A stretch of DNA of 8,660 nt. Source: Actinomycetes bacterium (GTDB lineage Bacteria; Actinomycetota; Actinomycetes; Propionibacteriales; Nocardioidaceae). The stretch's first letter is position 1, and the number at the start of each line of letters is the position of its first letter. Location: positions 1 through 8,660 of the forward strand of contig JAEZKN010000028.1 of assembly GCA_023415395.1 (NCBI GenBank), given 5' to 3'. Below, in pieces: positions 6,206-8,660 of this stretch. Made by a program: the position numbers and the translations under genes. The notes beneath the pieces are model-generated. The model had not been told where the DNA came from, searched no databases, and saw nothing but the letters and a program-made list of their open reading frames with translations.

Positions 6206-6225
6206 CTTGTGAAAACTAGCACAAG
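6206..6225. promoter_or_regulatory. Candidate Rex (or CRP-type) operator upstream of the atp operon
   Basis: A perfect 6-base inverted repeat CTTGTG...CACAAG is separated by 8 bases. The inner 18 bases on the plus strand (6207-6224) are TTGTGAAAACTAGCACAA. Against the actinobacterial Rex operator TTGTGAA-N4-TTCACAA this agrees at 12 of 14 defined positions, and one half-site is perfect. It also fits the CRP-family pattern TGTGA-N6-TCACA at 9 of 10 positions (6208-6223). It is A/T-rich within a G/C-rich gap and overlaps the best promoter candidate. Rex senses the NADH/NAD+ ratio and, as I recall, controls respiratory and atp genes in Streptomyces. Operator function is inferred from the motif alone. 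Confidence 0.5.
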
Positions 6226-6241
6226 GTCCCGGCGGGCCGAA
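6213..6241 (-). promoter_or_regulatory. Putative atp operon promoter (extended -10)
   Basis: Read on the minus strand, TAGTTT (6218-6213) fits the actinobacterial -10 form TAnnnT, and TGC (6221-6219) just upstream makes a full extended -10 motif TGnTAnnnT. A 17-base spacer would put the weak hexamer TTCGGC (6241-6236) at -35; it matches TTGACA only at its first two bases. The start of transcription would fall near 6206, giving a leader of about 59 bases before the atpI-like ATG. The -10 lies wholly inside the inverted repeat, so a bound Rex- or CRP-type protein would block it. No terminator is visible in the gap, so read-through from the upstream trio is also possible. Confidence 0.4.
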
Positions 6242-6252
6242 AACGGAACGAT

Positions 6253-6275
6253 CCAACCCCTGGGCCAACCCCTGG
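6253..6275. repeat. Two 11-base direct repeats, 12-base period
   Basis: CCAACCCCTGG occurs at 6253-6263 and again, identical, at 6265-6275, separated by one base. The second copy abuts the stop codon of the wecA-type gene. On the coding strand the unit is CCAGGGGTTGG. The pair lies about 30-50 bases upstream of the proposed -10, an activator-like location. No known binding site is recognised. Confidence 0.6.
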
Positions 6276-7439
6276 TCACGCCTCCGGCGAGGGGGCGATC
6301 CCCGCCTCGGGTGCGGGCGCCCCGGGGCGGTGGAGCTTCGGGAGCAGGAACGTCATCACGACCGTCACCGCGGCTCCCGCGGCCAGCGCCACCCACATGC
6401 CCGGCTCGTCGCCGTACAGGCTGATCAGCACGGTGCCGAAGGCGACAAGGGCGGCCCACATCCACATGATCACGACGGCCCGACGGTGGGAGTGGCCGAT
6501 CTCGAGCAGCCGGTGGTGCAGGTGCTGCTTGTCCGGGGCGAACGGCGAGCGCCCGGCCCGGGTCCGGCGGACCACGGCGAGCACCAGGTCCAGGATCGGC
6601 ACGATCAGGATCGAGATCGGCAGCAGCAGCGGCAGCAGCGTCGGGAGCAGGCTGGCCTGCGAGCCGGCGGCACCCTCGCTGATCTGGCTGGCCGAGAACT
6701 GGCCGGTGAGCGTCACCGCGCTGGCCGAGAGGACCAGGCCGATGAGCATCGAGCCGCTGTCCCCCATGAAGAGCCGCGCCTGGTGGAAGTTGTGCGGCAG
6801 GAAGCCCGCGCACACGCCGGCCAGCGAGGCGCTGAGCAGCGCCCCCGTGGTCGCCAGCGTCACGTTGTTGAAGCTCGACAGCTGGTAGCAGTAGACGAAG
6901 AACGCCGCCGCGCCCATCCCGACCACGCCGGCGGCCAGTCCGTCCAGACCGTCGACGAAGTTCACGGCGTTCACGGTCGCGACGACCACGAAGCCCGTCA
7001 GCAACGCCCCCTGGGCGTTGTCGATGGTGTACTGCACGTCGTCGGGGCCGGGGAAGAAGTAGTACTGGATCCCGAAGGCGATGAGGAAGCCGGCGGCCAG
7101 CACCTGTCCCCCGAGCTTCGTGAGCGCGTCCAGCTCGAAGAGGTCGTCGAGGACCCCGACCGCACAGATCAACGCCCCCGCGATGAGCACGATGCCGGCG
7201 TCGCGGAAGACGAACGGGGCGCTGCGGGACAGGAAGGGCAGCTGCTGGGCCACGATGTAGGCCGTCACCAGGCCTCCCAGCATCGCCAGGCCGCCGAGGT
7301 AGGGGATCGGCACCGCGTGCACGTCGCGGTCGCGGACCTTCGCCACCGCCCCGGTGCGCAGCGCGATCTCGCGCGCGACCACCGTGAGGAGGTAGGTCGC
7401 GGCGGCGGCGACGAGGAAGACGAGGAGGTACTCCCTCAA
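6276..7439 (-). CDS. wecA: Polyprenyl-phosphate GlcNAc-1-phosphate transferase (WecA/MraY family)
   Basis: This integral membrane enzyme transfers a sugar-1-phosphate (GlcNAc-1-P in WecA) from its UDP-sugar to polyprenyl phosphate, starting a cell-wall or envelope glycan. The 387-residue product has about ten or eleven membrane segments and the family motifs: PIPYLGGLAM (44-53), the Mg2+-binding pair Asp98-Asp99 in GVLDDLFELD, NAVNFVDGLDGLA (157-169), MGDSGS (225-230) with Asp227, and the cytosolic His motif DKQHLHHRL (303-311). That His motif and the lack of Mur-type context favour WecA over MraY. The start is TTG at 7439-7437: an in-frame stop lies just upstream (7460-7458), no ATG or GTG lies between, and GAAGG (7452-7448) sits eight bases before it. 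The preceding stop is only four bases away. It occupies the same place as Rv1302, which in mycobacteria initiates the arabinogalactan linker. The substrate here is inferred. Confidence 0.9.
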   Translation of the reverse strand: MREYLLVFLVAAAATYLLTVVAREIALRTGAVAKVRDRDVHAVPIPYLGGLAMLGGLVTAYIVAQQLPFLSRSAPFVFRDAGIVLIAGALICAVGVLDDLFELDALTKLGGQVLAAGFLIAFGIQYYFFPGPDDVQYTIDNAQGALLTGFVVVATVNAVNFVDGLDGLAAGVVGMGAAAFFVYCYQLSSFNNVTLATTGALLSASLAGVCAGFLPHNFHQARLFMGDSGSMLIGLVLSASAVTLTGQFSASQISEGAAGSQASLLPTLLPLLLPISILIVPILDLVLAVVRRTRAGRSPFAPDKQHLHHRLLEIGHSHRRAVVIMWMWAALVAFGTVLISLYGDEPGMWVALAAGAAVTVVMTFLLPKLHRPGAPAPEAGIAPSPEA

Positions 7440-7443
7440 CGCC

Positions 7444-8103
7444 TCAGCCTTCGTCCGTCAGGGTCGCCCCGAGCGGCTCCAGCACGGCGTTGAGCTGCTC
7501 GAGGGAGAGCGCGCCGAGACGCAGGACGCGTCCCTGGCTGCCGGTGCAGTCGACGATGGTGGACGCCTCTCCCCCGGGCGCCTCGCCGGCGTCGACGACC
7601 ACGGCGACGTCGTCGCCGAGCATCTGCTCGGCCTGGTCGGCGTCGGTGGCGGCCGGCAGGCCGGTCTTGTTGGCCGAGCTGACCGCCAACGGGCCGGTGC
7701 GCTCGAGGATCTCGCGGGCCACGTCGTGGTCGGGCATGCGCACCGCGACGGTGCCGCGGGTGTCGCCGAGGTCCCACTGGAGGGAGGTCTGCTGGTGGCA
7801 GACCACGGTCAGCGGACCGGGCCAGAACTCCTCCACGAGCGCGCGGGCGTAGCCGGGGACCCGGGTGGCCAGGGCGTCCAGCGTGGTCGCGGCGCTCACC
7901 AGCACCGGCGGCGGCATCTCGCGGCCACGGCCCTTGGCGAGCAGCAGCGCGCGGACGGCGGCGGGGTCGAACGCGTCGGCACCGATGCCGTAGACGGTGT
8001 CGGTGGGCAGCACGACCAGCTCGCCGCGCTGCACGGCGAGCGTGGCGGCCTCGACCGCCTCCTCGCGCTCCTCGTCGGTGCCGGTCGGGTAGCGCTCGCT
8101 CAC
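7444..8103 (-). CDS. L-threonylcarbamoyladenylate synthase (YrdC/Sua5 family)
   Basis: The enzyme makes threonylcarbamoyl-AMP from threonine, bicarbonate and ATP, the first step of the t6A37 modification of ANN-decoding tRNAs in the cytosol. The 219-residue product is a single YrdC domain: PTDTVYGIG (33-41), the basic motif KGRGREMPPPVLV (57-69), FWPGPLTVV (93-101), VAVRMPDH (119-126), SSAN (142-145), and STIVD (181-185). The second domain of long Sua5 proteins is absent, so it is the short form. The start is GTG at 8103-8101, with only a weak purine-rich stretch upstream; it follows the prmC stop by 16 bases, so coupling is likely. The position matches Rv1301. I leave the symbol blank because tsaC, sua5 and ywlC are all used for such proteins. 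Confidence 0.93.
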   Translation of the reverse strand: MSERYPTGTDEEREEAVEAATLAVQRGELVVLPTDTVYGIGADAFDPAAVRALLLAKGRGREMPPPVLVSAATTLDALATRVPGYARALVEEFWPGPLTVVCHQQTSLQWDLGDTRGTVAVRMPDHDVAREILERTGPLAVSSANKTGLPAATDADQAEQMLGDDVAVVVDAGEAPGGEASTIVDCTGSQGRVLRLGALSLEQLNAVLEPLGATLTDEG

Positions 8104-8119
8104 TTCGCCATCACAGGGC

Positions 8120-8660
8120 TCATCGTGCCAGCCTCGCGGTCGTGAAGCGTGGCCGACCTGCCAGGTCGGCGTGGTCGCGCACGTCGGCCCAGCGGCCGGT
8201 CGCGGCGAACACCGCGGGGGCCGACTCCCCTTGCACGTCCGCGTGCTCGAAGCCGACCACGCCCCCGGGCCGCAGCAGGACCGCGGCGCGCTCGGCGAGC
8301 ACCCGGATCGCGTCCAGGCCGTCGTCGCCGGAGAAGAGCGCGAGGTGCGGGTCGTGGTCGCGGGCCTCCGGGGCCACGGACTCCCACGCCTCGAGCGGGA
8401 CGTACGGCGGGTTGCACGTGATGACGTCCACCGTGCCGGCCAGGTCGTCGAACGCCGTCGCGAAGTCGCCCTGGCGCAGGTCGACGCCCGTGCCGGCGAG
8501 GTTGCGCTCGGCCCAGGCCAGGGCGTCCTCGCTGAGCTCGACGGCGTGCACGCGGGCCTGGGGCACCTCGGTCGCGATCGCCTTGGCGATGGCGCCGGAC
8601 CCGGTGCACAGGTCGACCACCACCGGCTCCGCCACGCCGGCCGCCACCACGGCCTGCAGC
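8120..8660 (-). CDS. prmC: Release factor glutamine methyltransferase, C-terminal part
   Basis: PrmC (HemK) methylates the glutamine of the GGQ motif in peptide-chain release factors, using S-adenosylmethionine. The gene is cut by the right edge; 179 codons plus the stop are present, and roughly the first 100 residues, including the N-terminal substrate-binding helical domain, are missing. The visible part is the Rossmann methyltransferase fold: VVVDLCTGSGAIA (SAM-binding motif I), an acidic residue after strand 2 (AVELSED), and the signature NPPY in ITCNPPYVPLEAWE, which positions the target glutamine amide. The C-terminus ends in TTARLAR, the usual final strand. An in-frame GTG near 8650 is not the real start, because the conserved fold continues upstream of it. 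It is first in the visible prmC / Sua5-type / wecA series. Confidence 0.92.
   Translation of the reverse strand, partial: LQAVVAAGVAEPVVVDLCTGSGAIAKAIATEVPQARVHAVELSEDALAWAERNLAGTGVDLRQGDFATAFDDLAGTVDVITCNPPYVPLEAWESVAPEARDHDPHLALFSGDDGLDAIRVLAERAAVLLRPGGVVGFEHADVQGESAPAVFAATGRWADVRDHADLAGRPRFTTARLAR

Noticed and set aside
6231..6275. Possible intrinsic terminator after the wecA-type gene
   Set aside because: The G/C-rich bases and the TTTT run do not form a stable stem followed by a U-tract in the direction of transcription.
5656..6813. A 385-codon minus-strand frame that would make a long N-terminal extension of the AtpI-like protein
   Set aside because: The part upstream of 6147 overlaps the wecA-type gene in another frame and is Pro/Ala/Arg-rich; only the last 163 residues look like a real membrane protein.
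6330..7493. A 387-codon plus-strand open frame opposite the wecA-type gene, and similar ones at 205-1236, 2746-4068 and 4524-5420
   Set aside because: All are His/Arg/Asp/Glu-rich mirror frames of convincing membrane or F1 proteins, with no domain and no plausible RBS context.
8100..8111. Three-codon frame Met-Ala-Lys-stop overlapping the GTG start of the Sua5-type gene
   Set aside because: Too short to call a gene; at most it might aid ribosome re-initiation, and there is no supporting signal.
1..8660. tRNA, rRNA, CRISPR, insertion sequence, prophage or novel defence genes
   Set aside because: Every stretch is accounted for by conserved housekeeping genes with gaps of at most 128 bases; no terminal repeats, transposase motifs or repeat-spacer pattern were seen.

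Overview
The window is an almost gap-free, single-strand gene cluster from a high-GC actinobacterium. Every gene I accept lies on the minus strand, so transcription runs from position 8660 towards position 1. Protein sequences and gene order resemble Nocardioidaceae/Propionibacteriales (Nocardioides-like), but that placement is inference from remembered homologues. The order prmC, Sua5/YrdC-type gene, wecA-type gene, then the atp operon matches the Rv1300-Rv1302-atp layout of Mycobacterium tuberculosis.

Layout in transcription order. (1) 8660-6276, an upstream trio: the C-terminal part of prmC (release-factor glutamine methyltransferase, cut by the window end), a threonylcarbamoyl-AMP synthase gene, and a polyprenyl-phosphate GlcNAc-1-phosphate transferase of the WecA/MraY family that starts at TTG. 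(2) 6275-6148, a 128-base gap and the only one large enough for an ordinary promoter. It holds two 11-base direct repeats, an extended -10 motif, and a 20-base inverted repeat that fits the Rex (redox-sensing) operator and also the CRP-type operator. (3) 6147-1, the F1Fo ATP synthase operon: atpI-like, atpZ-like, atpB (a), atpE (c), atpF (b), atpH (delta), atpA (alpha), atpG (gamma), and the first 61 codons of atpD (beta). atpC would lie beyond position 1.

How the genes work together. The atp genes encode the H+-driven ATP synthase in membrane-sector-first order, with two small membrane proteins at the front that probably help assemble the c-ring or supply Mg2+. Genes are tightly packed: there is a 1-base stop/start overlap at atpF/atpH, and shine-dalgarno (SD) sequences sit inside or on the end of the upstream gene at atpG, atpB and atpD. 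The 50-base atpE leader is notably A/T-rich with a good SD, consistent with high translation of the multi-copy c subunit. The upstream trio provides translation-related functions (release-factor methylation, tRNA t6A) and cell-envelope polymer initiation.

I found no previously undescribed system, mobile element, CRISPR array or RNA gene. The observations most worth a second look are the putative Rex/CRP operator overlapping the atp promoter, the internal duplication in the long delta subunit, and the charged C-terminal extension of alpha. No gene-free stretch reaches 300 bases.
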